The notes: a model not told the origin generated them from the letters alone. A stretch of DNA of 64,000 bases from Bradyrhizobium sp. AUGA SZCCT0158 (GCF_018130065.1 NZ_JAFCME010000006.1:62001-126000); one strand, 5' to 3'; positions 8,822 through 18,829 are shown, numbered from the stretch's first letter. Translations and numbers: made by a program.

Positions 8822-11800
8822 TTAGAGTACGAAGTCCCCTGCGCTAAGTATGTGACGGCCGACCAAGTCGACCTGAAATTCCGCCGCCGCATCGGCGTCA
8901 ACGTTACCCTCCACGATTGTGTGCTCGATGCCGTTTGCGTCCGTCTCGTAGTGGTACCCAACTTGGCCGCGTCCGAGTTGGCCGATGCCGCCGACGATGT
9001 TGGTGATCTGGCCAATAAACACGAAGTCAGGGGTACCGGCTTGGCTGCCGTTGGCGTCGACTCCGCTCAGATCGATGCGATCCCCAGCCGAAAAGTCGGT
9101 GATCAGATCCCGATTGGCACCAATGCCAGCGGTGGCAGTACTTGCGAAGACAAAGGTGTCGTTGTCTGCTCCGCCGGTAAACGCATTTTTCCCATTAGCG
9201 GCCGTAATGCTGTCCTGCCCGGAGCCTGCCACCACGTTCTCGATCGCGTTGAGGCTATCGGTACCCGTCTCGCTGCTGCTCGCTGCCCCCGTGGTCAGGT
9301 TGATGGTCGCACCAGCCGTGAGTCCGGCAAGACTATAGGTGTCACTTCCGCCATTGCCGGCGTAGCTGTCGTTGCCGTCGCCGGCTTTCGCAACGAAGGT
9401 GTCGTCCCCCGCACCACCGCTGATCGTGTCATTTCCACTCAGGCCGATTATTACGTCATCCCCACCCGCACCCGACAGGGTGTCAGCGTTGCTGCCGCCG
9501 GTGATCGTGTTGGCCAGGCCGTTGCCGGTCCCGTTGAAAGTGCCGGTCCCGGTATAGGTCAGATTTTCGGTGTTTGCTGACAAGGAATAAGCAGCGATCG
9601 CAGCCATCACGCCGTCTGTACCCGCACTCGCCGCCTCGACGACGACATCGGACGCGTTGTCGACAAAGTAAGCGTCATCCCCCCCAAGGCCGACCAACCG
9701 GTCGGCCCCTGTCGCTCCGTCGAGCGTGTCATTGCCGGCACCGCCGGTGATGGTATTGGCGAGCGCGCTGCCGGTGCCAGCGAAATTTCCGGTGCCGACG
9801 AATGTGAAGTTCTCCACGTTGGCGATCGCGGCTAGGGAAAACGCCGCGAGCGCGGAGCGGATGGTATCGGTGCCTTCGCCTGAATTCTCGACCACGATGT
9901 CCTGCAGAGTGTCCACCTCGTATGTGTCGTTGCCTGCTCCACCGGTCATCGTGTCTCCACCAGTTCCGCCATCGAGTGTGTCGGCGCCAGCGCCGCCAAT
10001 GAGCACGTCGTTTCCTGCGAGCCCCCGCAACGTGTCGTTCCCGCCCGCACCATTGAGCGTGTCTTCCTCGGCTGTGCCCGTCAGCGTATTTGCGGATCCG
10101 TTGCCCGTCTGCGATACGCCGGGCACGTTCTGCACTGTGACTGCGATCGCCTGCGTGTCGAATCCACCGGCGCCGTCGGAGACCTGTACGGTGACGTCGT
10201 AAACGTTGTTGCCGCCTGCATCGGCGGCTGCCTCGAAATCGGGTGACGTGCTGAAGGACAGTGCGCCGGTGCTGGCGTCAATCGTAAAGAGGCTTGCGTT
10301 CGCACCACCGATAATCGAGAAGCTGAGCGTCTGCTCAGCATCCGGATCAGTCGCCGCAAGCGTCGTCACCAACATCGTGTTCTCGGCGATCGAGGTCACG
10401 GCCGTCGCCCCGCCGCCATTGGACGTGATGGAGGGCGCGTCGTTCTTGTCGATTGTGTATGCTGGGCCCGCTACAGTCAGCGGGCCGTTTTGCAGGATCG
10501 AGATCGAATTCGAGCCGAAATTGGCGACGGCCGCATCGGGGCGCCCATCGCCATTGAGATCGGTGACAGATACCCAGCCGGAGACATCACCACCTGTTGC
10601 GGCTTGTTGCGCCGCCTGGAAGCTGCCGTCGCCATTGCCGAGGAGGATCGCCAGACTATTCAGAAGGGGACTGGCGACCAGAAGGTCGCCTGCGCCATCG
10701 CCGTTCACATCTTCGATTGTTACGTTGCCTGGACCAACGCCGTCGCTTGGCAGGCCGACTGTGTAGGAAACGACCGATCCAAACGTTCCATCGCCGTTCC
10801 CCAGCGCCACCGACACCGTGCCGTCATAAGACGTGAAGGCCAGATCGTTGTCGCTGTCGCCATCAAGATCATCGAGCGCCACCGAGAGAGTGTGTGTGGC
10901 GGCCGGAACGCCGGGCGCTTCGGTGAACGATCCGTCGCCGGCGCCAATATAGACCTGGATGCCAAACGCTCCGGGGACATTGGAGAAAGCGACGTCCTCA
11001 ATGCCGTCGCCATTGAGATCGGCTGCTGCAACACCAGTGACATCCGAATGCGACGGCAATGCCGTCAGCGCATTGAATGTGCCGTCGCCGTTGCCGAGCA
11101 ACACAGAAACATCGCCACCAAAGGCGTTTCGCGCCACAAGGATATCAAGGTTCCCGTCATCGTTCAGGTCTGCGATCGCCGAATTGGTGGCATGAGAGCT
11201 GTTTGTCGGAGATGAAATCGCCGTTTGGAAAGTTCCGTCGCCATTGCCGAGAAGAACAGCGACTGCACCGCTGCCGCCGCCATTCGATATGGCGAGATCG
11301 ATCCAGCCGTCGTTGTTGAGATCAGCGACCGAAATGCCATTGAGATCGTGCCCGGCGTCGTAGATGGCGGCCGGCTGGAACGTGCCGTCGCCATTGCCGA
11401 GCCACACCGACACCTCCGAGGTCGAAGATTCGGTTACGAGATCTTGATTGCCGTCGCCGTCGAAGTCCGCGCTCGTGACGTGGCCACTGGCGCCAGGGAT
11501 TGACGACGCCAATTGGAACGCGCCGCCGGCGAGACCATTGCCGGCAAGGTCGCACACGTTCGCTCCCGTGACGCCAAGGGTGACCGTGCCGTCGCCTGCG
11601 CCTGTATCGACTGCGACGACGTACTGCGCGCCACCGCTGCCCGATACTGAGGTCACGCCGGCGATGCTGGCGCCGGTCAAGGCACCGGTCGTCGTCAGCG
11701 AGAACTGGCTCGCGTCGACGCCCGTCACCGGCTCGGAGAACGTCACCGTGTAGTGCACCACTTGGGAGCTGGTGGTCGTGGCGTCGTTGCGCGTGATGCT

Positions 11801-14800
11801 CGCGACCGTGGGTGCGATCTCATCCACGTTCGTCACGGTCACCGCAACGGCTTGCATGTCGGTGCCGCCTTGGCCGTCGGAAACCTGCACCGTGATGTCG
11901 TAGGTGTTGTTGCCGCCCGCGTCGGTCGGTGTCTCGAAACTCGGCGCCGCGGTGAAGGCCAGCGCGCCGGTCGTAGCGTTGATCGTGAACTTCGATGCAT
12001 CGGCGCCGCCGACGACGAAATAGGTGAGCGTTTGTCCGGCATCGGGGTCGGTGGCGGCCAGGCTCGTGACCGCAGTCGTATTCTCCGCGATTGATACCGC
12101 CACGGTTGCCGGCGAGTCGAAAGTAGCATCCAGGCTGCCGTCAGCGTTGTAGCGGACAAGCGCGAAGTCGGCGTTCGAGCCGTTGTTGCTGAATCCCGAC
12201 ACCAGAATCTTTCCGTCGGGCTGCACCTTGATGCTGTAGCCTTCGTCCGCCCCGACGCCGATCTGCGTCGTCGCCTTGCCGCCGTTGCCAAAGCTCTCAT
12301 CAAGGCTACCATCGGCGTTGTATTGAACGAGCGCGAAATCGGTATTGGTGCCGTTGAAGCTACTGCCGGCCACCAAAATCTTGCCATCGGGCTGCACGGT
12401 GACGCCGGTGCCGGAGTCGTCCCCCAGCAGGAAGTCAGTCTTCACTCGGCCGTCGGCATCAAACGTGGTGTCGAGCGTGCCATCGACATTGTACCGGGCG
12501 ACCGCGAAGTCGAAGCCGGAGCCGCCTGAGCTGACGCCTGCGACCACGATCTTGCCGTCGGATTGGATGGCGACGCCTTGGCCGACGTCATTGGTGGAGC
12601 CGAAGTCTGTCGTTAGCTTGCCGTCGCCACTGAAGCTCGTGTCTAGGCTGCCGTCAGCATTGTAGCGAGCAAGAGCGAAATCATTGGGCCCGGCCCCGGT
12701 GAAGCTGTGGCCCGCAATCAGGATCTTGCCGTCGGGCTGCAGTGCCACACTGTAGCTGGCGTCGTGGAAGGCGATGTCCGTGATCACTTTGCCGCCGCTG
12801 CCGAAGCCGGTGTCGAGACTGCCGTCGGCGTTGTAGCGAACGAGGGAGAAATCGAATTCAGAGCCATTGAACGTATAGCCTGAAACCAGGAACTTGCCGT
12901 CAGGCTGCAACGCGATGCTTTGGCCGAAATCGTCGAAAGAACCCACGCTCGTTGTGACAACGCCGTCAGCGTCGAACGTCGTGTCGAGACTGCCGTCGGC
13001 GTTGTAGCGCACTACGGCAAAATCGACGGTCGAGCCGATGGCTGCGTGGCCCGCCACAACAATCCTGCCGTCGGGCATCACGACAACGCTGAAGCCATGG
13101 TCGTCGGACGCACCTATCGGCGTTGTCACCTTGCCGTCGCTACCGAAGCTCGTATCGAGACTGCCGTCGACGTTGTAGCGGGTCAGGGCGAAGTCGTTAC
13201 TGGTGCCGTCAGTGCTTCGGCCGGCCACGAGGATCTTGCCATCGGGCTGCAGCGCGATGCCGCGACCGAAGTCGTCAGACGTGCCGATAGCCGTGGTCAC
13301 CGTGCCGTCACCGCCGAGGAAAGCCGGCGCGTTATTCACGGGCGCATCGTCGAGCCCGGATACGGTCAGCGTCACGGTCGCGGTCGACGTGCCGCCCTGG
13401 CCGTCGCTGACGGTGTAGGTGAAGGTGTCCGTCGCAAACTGGCCTGCGGCGAGTGCCTGCAGCTGAGCCGCGCTGCTCGGATCGTAGGAGATGGTCGAAC
13501 CGTTGAGCGTCACCGTGGCGCCGAACGCACTGATGGCGCTGACGCCAGTGAGTGCGAGCGTCGTGCCGGCATCGACATCGCTGTCGTTGGCGAGCAGTGT
13601 CGCCGCGGCGATCGTCTGAGCCGTATCCTCGTTGGTGAAGGAGCCGTCGCCCGGCCGGCCGATCTCGGTCTCGACGACGTAGCCGGCGACCGCGTTCGGA
13701 CCGGGGAAGTCGTACCAGTTGCCGTTGTTGCCCATGAAGACATGGTCTTCGTTTCCGGCGTTGTTCGGCTCGACCGGGTTCCAGCTGGCGTAGATGAAGG
13801 TCGTGCCGGGTGCCTGCCAGAACGCCTGTCCCGTCTCCGGGCCCGTCTCCCACACCCAGGTGCCCTCGACCGCTGCATCCGTGCCGCCGAGCCACGCGCC
13901 GCGGTTCGCAAATGGATCGGAGATCGATGGGTTGAGCTGAACGCCCTGGACCAGGCCATGGATGAAGGCGTTCTCCTGGCCGTCGGTGATGGTGGCGAGA
14001 TAGCCGCCGTAGCTGGCGGCCTGGGCTCTTGCCTGCTCGTAGGTCAGCGCGCCGGTCAGCGCGCCCTGTTCGATGCGATACCAGTGACCATTCACCGGGT
14101 TGAGATTGTAGGCGCGCTCCTGCAGCCTGATCGCATCCAGGTTGTCGGCGCCGGCTGCCGGCGCCTCGTTATGATTGGTTACGGAGACGGCAATCGCCTG
14201 CGTGTCGGTGCCGCCGGCGCCGTCGGAGACTTGAACCGTGACGTCGTAGATGTTGTTGCCGCCGGCGTCGGCGGGTGCCTCGAAGTCGGCGGCTATGTTG
14301 AACGAAAGCGCGCCGGTGTTGGCGTCGATGGTGAACAGGCTCGCGTCCGCCCCACCAGTGATCGCGTAGATGAGCGACTGACCGGGATCCGGGTCGGTGG
14401 CCGTAACCGTCGTGACGGGCGTTTCGTTCTCGGCGACCGAGTCGGTTGCCGTGTCACCGCCGCCGTCCGACGTGATGGCGGGCGCCTGGTTGTCGGGGCT
14501 GATTTCGAAGATCTGCGCCCGCACGGCAGCGCCGGACGTGTCGCCGCCCGCCTGACTGGCATCAGTCCAAGCGACGACAAATCGCCCATCGGTCAGGGCG
14601 GTGATTGCGGGCTCAACTTGGTTACCTGTCATTGTGGTGTTGACCAGGAACTCGGAGCCGGACGGCGCGCCATCGGCGTCGAACACCTGCGCCCGCACCG
14701 CCGACAAGGACGTGTCGTCGCCCGTCTGGCTGTCATCGGTCCACGCGATCACAAAACGCCCGTCGGCCAACGCGGTGATGGTTGGGTCGGACTGATTGCC

Positions 14801-15520
14801 TGCCGTCGTGCTGTTGACCAGGAGTTCGGATCCGGACGGCGCGCCATCGGCGTTGAATATCTGCGCCCGCACGGCGAGCCCGGACGTGTCGCCGCCCGTC
14901 CGGCTGTCATCGATCCACGCGACGACAAAACGCCCGTCGGCCAGCGCGGTGATGGTTGGCAGGTACTGAAAGCTTGCCGTAGTCGTGTTGACCAGGAACT
15001 CGGACCCGGAGGGCGCGCCGTCGGCGTTGAATACCTGCGCCCGCACCGCCCACGAGGACGTGTCGCCGCCCGTCTCACTGACATCCATCCACGCGACCAC
15101 GAAATGCCCGTCGGCCAGGGCAGTGACTACGGGCTCAACTTGCTGACTTGCCGTTGTGGTGTTGACGGGAAACTCGGAGCCAGACGGCGCGCCGTCGGCG
15201 TCGAATACCTGCGCCCGCACTTCGTACCCGACGACCGCGTCGAAATCGTCCCACGCGATGACGAAACGCCCGTCGGCCAGGGCGGCTATGGCGGGCCTAA
15301 CCAGGCTAGTCGTCACGGTGTTGACCAGGAACTCGGACCCGGACGGCGTGCCGTCGGCGTTGAAGACCTGCGCGCGCACGGCAGCGCCGCTCGTCGGGCT
15401 GTCATCAGTCCACGCGACGACAAAACGCCCGTCGGCCAGCGCGGTGATGATTGGCTGGGACTGATCGTTTGCCGTCGAGGTGTTGACCAGGAACTCGCTG
15501 CCGATCAATTGTACCGCCAT
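8822..15520 (-). CDS. Giant mosaic RTX exoprotein (2232 residues), predicted type I secretion substrate
   Basis: No signal peptide. Modules in order (approximate residues): 1-345, six repeats of 53-60 residues (GSEFLVNT...ALADGRFVVAW...VRAQVFNADG); 346-452 cadherin-like; 453-620 C-type-lectin-like (ATITDGQENAFI, WNPVEPNN, GNWYDF); 622-730 VCBS/cadherin-like; 732-1133 seven delta-60 repeats (RYNADGSLDTSF); 1133-1232 cadherin-like; 1236-1345 Ig-like; 1345-1677 seven FG-GAP/VCBS units (DLNGDG..D, LLGNGDGTF); 1693-1803 cadherin-like; 1803-2232 RTX nonapeptides (GGAGNDTL) and a serralysin-type C-terminus ending HILSAGDFVL. This is a calcium-dependent extracellular, probably adhesive, protein. GGGGAGG lies ~8 bases before ATG 15520. 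No HlyB/HlyD/TolC genes are nearby. Confidence 0.92.
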   Translation of the reverse strand: MAVQLIGSEFLVNTSTANDQSQPIITALADGRFVVAWTDDSPTSGAAVRAQVFNADGTPSGSEFLVNTVTTSLVRPAIAALADGRFVIAWDDFDAVVGYEVRAQVFDADGAPSGSEFPVNTTTASQQVEPVVTALADGHFVVAWMDVSETGGDTSSWAVRAQVFNADGAPSGSEFLVNTTTASFQYLPTITALADGRFVVAWIDDSRTGGDTSGLAVRAQIFNADGAPSGSELLVNSTTAGNQSDPTITALADGRFVIAWTDDSQTGDDTSLSAVRAQVFDADGAPSGSEFLVNTTMTGNQVEPAITALTDGRFVVAWTDASQAGGDTSGAAVRAQIFEISPDNQAPAITSDGGGDTATDSVAENETPVTTVTATDPDPGQSLIYAITGGADASLFTIDANTGALSFNIAADFEAPADAGGNNIYDVTVQVSDGAGGTDTQAIAVSVTNHNEAPAAGADNLDAIRLQERAYNLNPVNGHWYRIEQGALTGALTYEQARAQAASYGGYLATITDGQENAFIHGLVQGVQLNPSISDPFANRGAWLGGTDAAVEGTWVWETGPETGQAFWQAPGTTFIYASWNPVEPNNAGNEDHVFMGNNGNWYDFPGPNAVAGYVVETEIGRPGDGSFTNEDTAQTIAAATLLANDSDVDAGTTLALTGVSAISAFGATVTLNGSTISYDPSSAAQLQALAAGQFATDTFTYTVSDGQGGTSTATVTLTVSGLDDAPVNNAPAFLGGDGTVTTAIGTSDDFGRGIALQPDGKILVAGRSTDGTSNDFALTRYNVDGSLDTSFGSDGKVTTPIGASDDHGFSVVVMPDGRIVVAGHAAIGSTVDFAVVRYNADGSLDTTFDADGVVTTSVGSFDDFGQSIALQPDGKFLVSGYTFNGSEFDFSLVRYNADGSLDTGFGSGGKVITDIAFHDASYSVALQPDGKILIAGHSFTGAGPNDFALARYNADGSLDTSFSGDGKLTTDFGSTNDVGQGVAIQSDGKIVVAGVSSGGSGFDFAVARYNVDGTLDTTFDADGRVKTDFLLGDDSGTGVTVQPDGKILVAGSSFNGTNTDFALVQYNADGSLDESFGNGGKATTQIGVGADEGYSIKVQPDGKILVSGFSNNGSNADFALVRYNADGSLDATFDSPATVAVSIAENTTAVTSLAATDPDAGQTLTYFVVGGADASKFTINATTGALAFTAAPSFETPTDAGGNNTYDITVQVSDGQGGTDMQAVAVTVTNVDEIAPTVASITRNDATTTSSQVVHYTVTFSEPVTGVDASQFSLTTTGALTGASIAGVTSVSGSGGAQYVVAVDTGAGDGTVTLGVTGANVCDLAGNGLAGGAFQLASSIPGASGHVTSADFDGDGNQDLVTESSTSEVSVWLGNGDGTFQPAAIYDAGHDLNGISVADLNNDGWIDLAISNGGGSGAVAVLLGNGDGTFQTAISSPTNSSHATNSAIADLNDDGNLDILVARNAFGGDVSVLLGNGDGTFNALTALPSHSDVTGVAAADLNGDGIEDVAFSNVPGAFGIQVYIGAGDGSFTEAPGVPAATHTLSVALDDLDGDSDNDLAFTSYDGTVSVALGNGDGTFGSVVSYTVGLPSDGVGPGNVTIEDVNGDGAGDLLVASPLLNSLAILLGNGDGSFQAAQQAATGGDVSGWVSVTDLNGDGRPDAAVANFGSNSISILQNGPLTVAGPAYTIDKNDAPSITSNGGGATAVTSIAENTMLVTTLAATDPDAEQTLSFSIIGGANASLFTIDASTGALSFSTSPDFEAAADAGGNNVYDVTVQVSDGAGGFDTQAIAVTVQNVPGVSQTGNGSANTLTGTAEEDTLNGAGGNDTLRGLAGNDVLIGGAGADTLDGGTGGDTMTGGAGNDTYEVDTLQDIVVENSGEGTDTIRSALAAFSLAAIANVENFTFVGTGNFAGTGSALANTITGGAGNDTLDGATGADRLVGLGGDDAYFVDNASDVVVEAASAGTDGVMAAIAAYSLSANTENLTYTGTGTFNGTGNGLANTITGGSNADTLSGAGGDDVIIGLSGNDTISGGAGDDTFVAKAGDGNDSYAGNGGSDTYSLAGLTAGATINLTTGAASSSETGTDSLNAIENVVAGSGQDSITAANGKNAFTGGADNDTFVFASTATAGIGANRDLITDFSAGDRIDLSGVDANGSQAGTPDFVFIGQITNIVGGIGQLGRGQVGYHYETDANGIEHTIVEGNVDADAAAEFQVDLVGRHILSAGDFVL

Positions 15521-15898
15521 TGCAACCTCCCCTCAGTGGCCGCGTCTGATTTTTGTTTTCTTGGGCGGCTGAGCGCTCGAATTCTGAACAGGCTGCGAGC
15601 GGCGCGAATGATGCAAATGTACCAATCGCCCTGTACCTCGTTCGAGGTAAGCCTATCGAGGTTGCGTGGGGTGGGCTTGACCCAAGTGGGTCTAGCGAGG
15701 ATCGCGTAACCCTGCGAACCCCGCATACCCTTCGGATCTGAATGTCCCAGAAATTTGCTTGGAAAGGGGCACCCACGATTGAGCGTCGGGACCAGCCAAG
15801 ACGGTCAACATGCCAAGGTCGCGTGCAGCCACGGAGCCATTTGCCTGGGTAACCTCAGCGAGACGCGAAATGCCACAATCCGCGAACCGTGGCCAGCG
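15521..15898 (-). promoter_or_regulatory. Upstream region of the RTX exoprotein gene, with a 14-base inverted repeat
   Basis: 378 bp without a gene between the decayed LuxR copy and the RTX gene start; the exoprotein promoter must be here unless it is read from the LuxR genes. At 15679-15692 lies GACCCA-AG-TGGGTC, a perfect 6-2-6 inverted repeat about 160 bp before the start codon. Its size and symmetry would suit a dimeric HTH regulator such as the neighbouring LuxR-type proteins. That link is a guess. Confidence 0.4.
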
Positions 15899-16450
15899 TC
15901 AGTGCAATACAAGCTTCGACAGCAGCGCGGCGAGCTCGTTCTGCCGGGACACACCGACCTTGTAGAACACCCGCTTCAGGACATTTCGGACAGTTTCGTT
16001 CGGTATTCCGAGCTTCTCGGCCGTCTCCCTTGCAGAGAGACCGGAGCCAACAAGGGCCGCAACCTTGGCCTCGCCGAACGTCAAAAACATCGCGGACGAC
16101 ACTTGGGTCGGGCGGTCCAATGGACGACCGGTCGATCGCAAGGACGACGGCGTGTGCATGGACCAGGAATTCGTGTGCCGCTACCGCGTGGCCGGCGACG
16201 GGCAATACATAAATGGCGAGGGAGCGATGTGACCTGGGTCGTTCAACCAGGATGGGTTTGGGATCAAGTGTTGCTCGGCGCGCGCCACGGCTCGACACCT
16301 GCCCGATCGCAGCGTCGACCGCCGCGTGGATGCGCAGCCGCTGATCGACGATGTCAAGTCCATCACCAAGGAGACATTGCCCCGCGCGATTGGAGAATAC
16401 CACGCGACCAAGGATGTCGAGCACGAATACCTCGATATCAATCCGGCACG
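15899..16450 (-). pseudogene. Decayed LuxR-type regulator (5'-truncated, frameshifted)
   Basis: Two minus-strand frames together match the C-terminal half of the two intact regulators upstream. From about 16439 one frame reads IEVFVLDILGRVVFSNRAGQ and continues to HAVVLAIDRSS, matching the central domain of the neighbours. A different frame then carries the HTH: FLTFGEAKVAALVGSGLSAR through ETAEKLGIPNETVRNVLKRV to the stop at 15899. The frame changes between about 16135 and 16085. The first ~200 residues of a normal ~390-residue protein are missing; the previous gene ends at 16496. It is most simply a third tandem paralogue in decay. The HTH part alone (86 residues from ATG 16159) could still be expressed. 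Confidence 0.72.
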
Positions 16451-16495
16451 TCCCATTACTCGTTCGGCTCCAGGTCCAGATGCAGCGCCGGAGTC

Positions 16496-17671
16496 TCACC
16501 GACATCCGAGTATGCCCAGCGTTCCGACGATCGCGGCCACGAGCTCAGCTTGCCGCCGCGTGTCGGTCTTTTCGAGAGCGGACGCGAGCTGGTTGCGCAC
16601 GGTGTTGCGCGAGTGCCCGCTGTCGCGGGCATATTCCGCCAGCGTCTGGCCCGCGATCAGCGCGCTGACGAGCCGCGCCTCGGCGGCGGACAATTTGAAG
16701 GCCGCCTGGATCGCCTCTGGAGGAATGGATAACGCACACTCGGCCGCGACCACGAGCACAAGAACGGTCGTCTCGCCGCGGAGATCGAGCATAAATTGCG
16801 AGCGATGGTTCGGTCCGTTTGGTTGCTCCGACCGCATGGGCACGGCCCAGGCGATGAACGCCTGTCCGGACGCGCGCGAGGTCAAACGGACTGGCTGCGT
16901 CGTGAGCGCCGTCGGCGGGCGGAAGGCGTGTGAAATTGCGGCTTCGAACGCTACATTCTCCGTGCAATTGGCAGCACGCAGCCGCTTCGAATGATCCGTG
17001 CGCAGCACACTTTCGCGTCGCAACAGGTCTTCAGCCTTTTGATTGGCGAGCAGGAGCCGCCCGGCCCCATCGACCACGAACGCTGCGAGCTTCAGCGCAT
17101 CAAGGCTGGTCCCAAGCGCTCGCTCCGCAGTGCGCGCAGCCGCCATGACGCGATTGATCTCGACGGCACGCATCAGGTGTGGCACCAGCAGCGCGAACTG
17201 GTATTCGTATGTCTCCCTGTTTTTGCGATACACCGATGCGTGCGGACAGATGGCAAGAAGCGTCACGCCGTTCCCGTCGTTGTGGAGCGATACACCCAAA
17301 TGATCGGCGGTGATGCCCAGCGGCTTCATAAAGTCGGCGTAGAACTCGGTGCGTTCAACGAACTCGGCGTCCAGAAAGTCGCTCGCGCGAATTACCTTTC
17401 CGACAGGGATGGCTTCGAAGCGTGCCGGTGGGTAAGGATTAATGCTGTGGAAATAGTCTGCATATGACGAGTTGAATGCGGGATCGTCCCCGAAATGTCG
17501 GAACGAAGGTGCCGCTGCCGTAGCCACATCATAGGAGTGCAAGACGCCCCACGCGCCACCAAATGCGCCAGGCAGCGCATCGAGGAATGCCTGCCATCGT
17601 TCGGGATCAAGCGCCGCGTCGTAGAGCAGATCGAGCAGTCGCGGGAGTTCTCTCTCGTGGAAGCTCCGCAT
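16496..17671 (-). CDS. LuxR-type HTH transcriptional regulator
   Basis: 391 residues. The N-terminal ~200 residues form a sensor-like region (LPRLLDLLYDAALDPERWQA is a common start in rhizobial LuxR-type proteins). A PAS-like middle follows (LAAFVVDGAGRLLLANQKAE). The C-terminal LuxR HTH is AAFKLSAAEARLVSALIAGQ through SRNTVRNQLASALEKTDTRR. No receiver or recognisable autoinducer domain is seen, so the signal is unknown. A GGAG lies about 9 bases before ATG 17671. It begins 16 bp after the stop of a paralogous regulator, so the two form an operon, with the decayed third copy behind them. Likely targets are the downstream exoprotein gene or itself, by position only. Confidence 0.85.
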   Translation of the reverse strand: MRSFHERELPRLLDLLYDAALDPERWQAFLDALPGAFGGAWGVLHSYDVATAAAPSFRHFGDDPAFNSSYADYFHSINPYPPARFEAIPVGKVIRASDFLDAEFVERTEFYADFMKPLGITADHLGVSLHNDGNGVTLLAICPHASVYRKNRETYEYQFALLVPHLMRAVEINRVMAAARTAERALGTSLDALKLAAFVVDGAGRLLLANQKAEDLLRRESVLRTDHSKRLRAANCTENVAFEAAISHAFRPPTALTTQPVRLTSRASGQAFIAWAVPMRSEQPNGPNHRSQFMLDLRGETTVLVLVVAAECALSIPPEAIQAAFKLSAAEARLVSALIAGQTLAEYARDSGHSRNTVRNQLASALEKTDTRRQAELVAAIVGTLGILGCR

Positions 17672-17686
17672 GGCACCGTTCTCCAG

Positions 17687-18829
17687 TCACTCGTCCGGGT
17701 CGAGGTCCAGACGCGGCGCGACGGCTGCCACGACGCCAACCAACTCCGCCTGCCGATGCACGCCGAGCTTGGCCATGGCAGCTGCCAGCTGATTACGCGC
17801 GGTTGCGCGACATATGCCAAGCCGATCGGCAGCGGTCTGCATACTGTTGCCCTCAGTGATGCGCAGGACGACATTCGCTTCGGCATGCGACAGCCCATAG
17901 AGGCTCTTGAGCAACTCGCTCGGAGGCACTGGCGCACGTCGTCGGTCGTTGATCAATACGAGGGCAAGCCCGCGATCCGCGCCAACCGTGGCGAGCGTCC
18001 TTGAGGTCCTGAACGGCAACACGAGAACCGCGTAGCGTTTACTGCTCCCATTCATCACTGTGAAGTTCGCCGGAGATAGCGTGGGGGACGCAAAAGCACT
18101 TTGGAGCGCGTGACGAAGCTTCTCGTCGGTATGATGCGCGGCGAACATCAGCTCCGATGCTGGCGAGATGCGCAGGAGCAGACCTTGCTCAAGCAAAACG
18201 ACGGCGCGTTGATTGACGGCCACCACCTTGCGCGGCTGGTGCACCAGGAATGCGGCCCCCGAGACTCGATCCAGCAGCCCCTGCAATCCCGCTTCGGCAA
18301 CCCGCGCGGCATGCAGGCACGAGGTCAACGCGAACGCACGTAAAAAGTGCGAGCCTACACGTTGCAGGAATTCAGTGGCCGGCGCTTCGAGGTGCGAAAA
18401 ACGTTCTGGAATGTCGATGCTGAGCCGCGCTAATGACCCGGAATCGCGTGCCAGCGTCAGATTGGCGCCATGGGTATAGTTGCCCGCGGGCTTCAGCCAT
18501 TCCTGGTAGAATGGCTGCCGCTCCAGCCAATCCCGACTGACGAGGTGAGATTCCCGCACCACCTGCCCCACGTTGGACCGCAGCAAGTCATTAAACGGGT
18601 TCAACTTAGGGAAATGCTCGAAGTACTGCCTGATCCAGTCCGGGTCCCAGCCGGTCGTGGTTGAGATCGGATCATGCCCAAGGCCATCCAGGCTAATGAA
18701 GAAACTGAAGGCCGTGCCTGGAAACAGGCTCTGGCAACTCGCGACCACCTCCGGCCAGCGCGCAGGATCGCAGCCCGCCAGGTAGATCTGATCGACTGTC
18801 TCAAGCAGAGCTTTGGTGGAAACAGCCAT
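17687..18829 (-). CDS. LuxR-type HTH transcriptional regulator (paralogue)
   Basis: 380 residues from ATG 18829; a TTG at 18841 would add four. Organisation matches the next gene: sensor-like N-terminus (VDQIYLAGCDPARWPEVVAS), PAS-like middle (GAAFLVHQPRKVVAVNQRAV), and C-terminal LuxR HTH with LYGLSHAEANVVLRITEGNS and RATARNQLAAAMAKLGVHRQ. The HTH falls in the last ~65 residues. First of three tandem paralogues on the minus strand and 16 bp upstream of the second, so probably the lead gene of a small regulatory operon. Ligand unknown. Confidence 0.83.
   Translation of the reverse strand: MAVSTKALLETVDQIYLAGCDPARWPEVVASCQSLFPGTAFSFFISLDGLGHDPISTTTGWDPDWIRQYFEHFPKLNPFNDLLRSNVGQVVRESHLVSRDWLERQPFYQEWLKPAGNYTHGANLTLARDSGSLARLSIDIPERFSHLEAPATEFLQRVGSHFLRAFALTSCLHAARVAEAGLQGLLDRVSGAAFLVHQPRKVVAVNQRAVVLLEQGLLLRISPASELMFAAHHTDEKLRHALQSAFASPTLSPANFTVMNGSSKRYAVLVLPFRTSRTLATVGADRGLALVLINDRRRAPVPPSELLKSLYGLSHAEANVVLRITEGNSMQTAADRLGICRATARNQLAAAMAKLGVHRQAELVGVVAAVAPRLDLDPDE

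Noticed and set aside
12100..13330. Short recurring segments considered as a CRISPR-like array
   Set aside because: They are codons of the delta-60 repeats (RYNADGSLDTSF) inside the exoprotein gene.
12920..15709. A 929-codon plus-strand open frame antisense to the RTX exoprotein
   Set aside because: It mirrors the repeat-rich, high-GC minus-strand gene, its composition is antisense-like (Val/Arg/Gly/Asp-rich, no domain), and the minus strand has clear domains and a strong ribosome-binding site.
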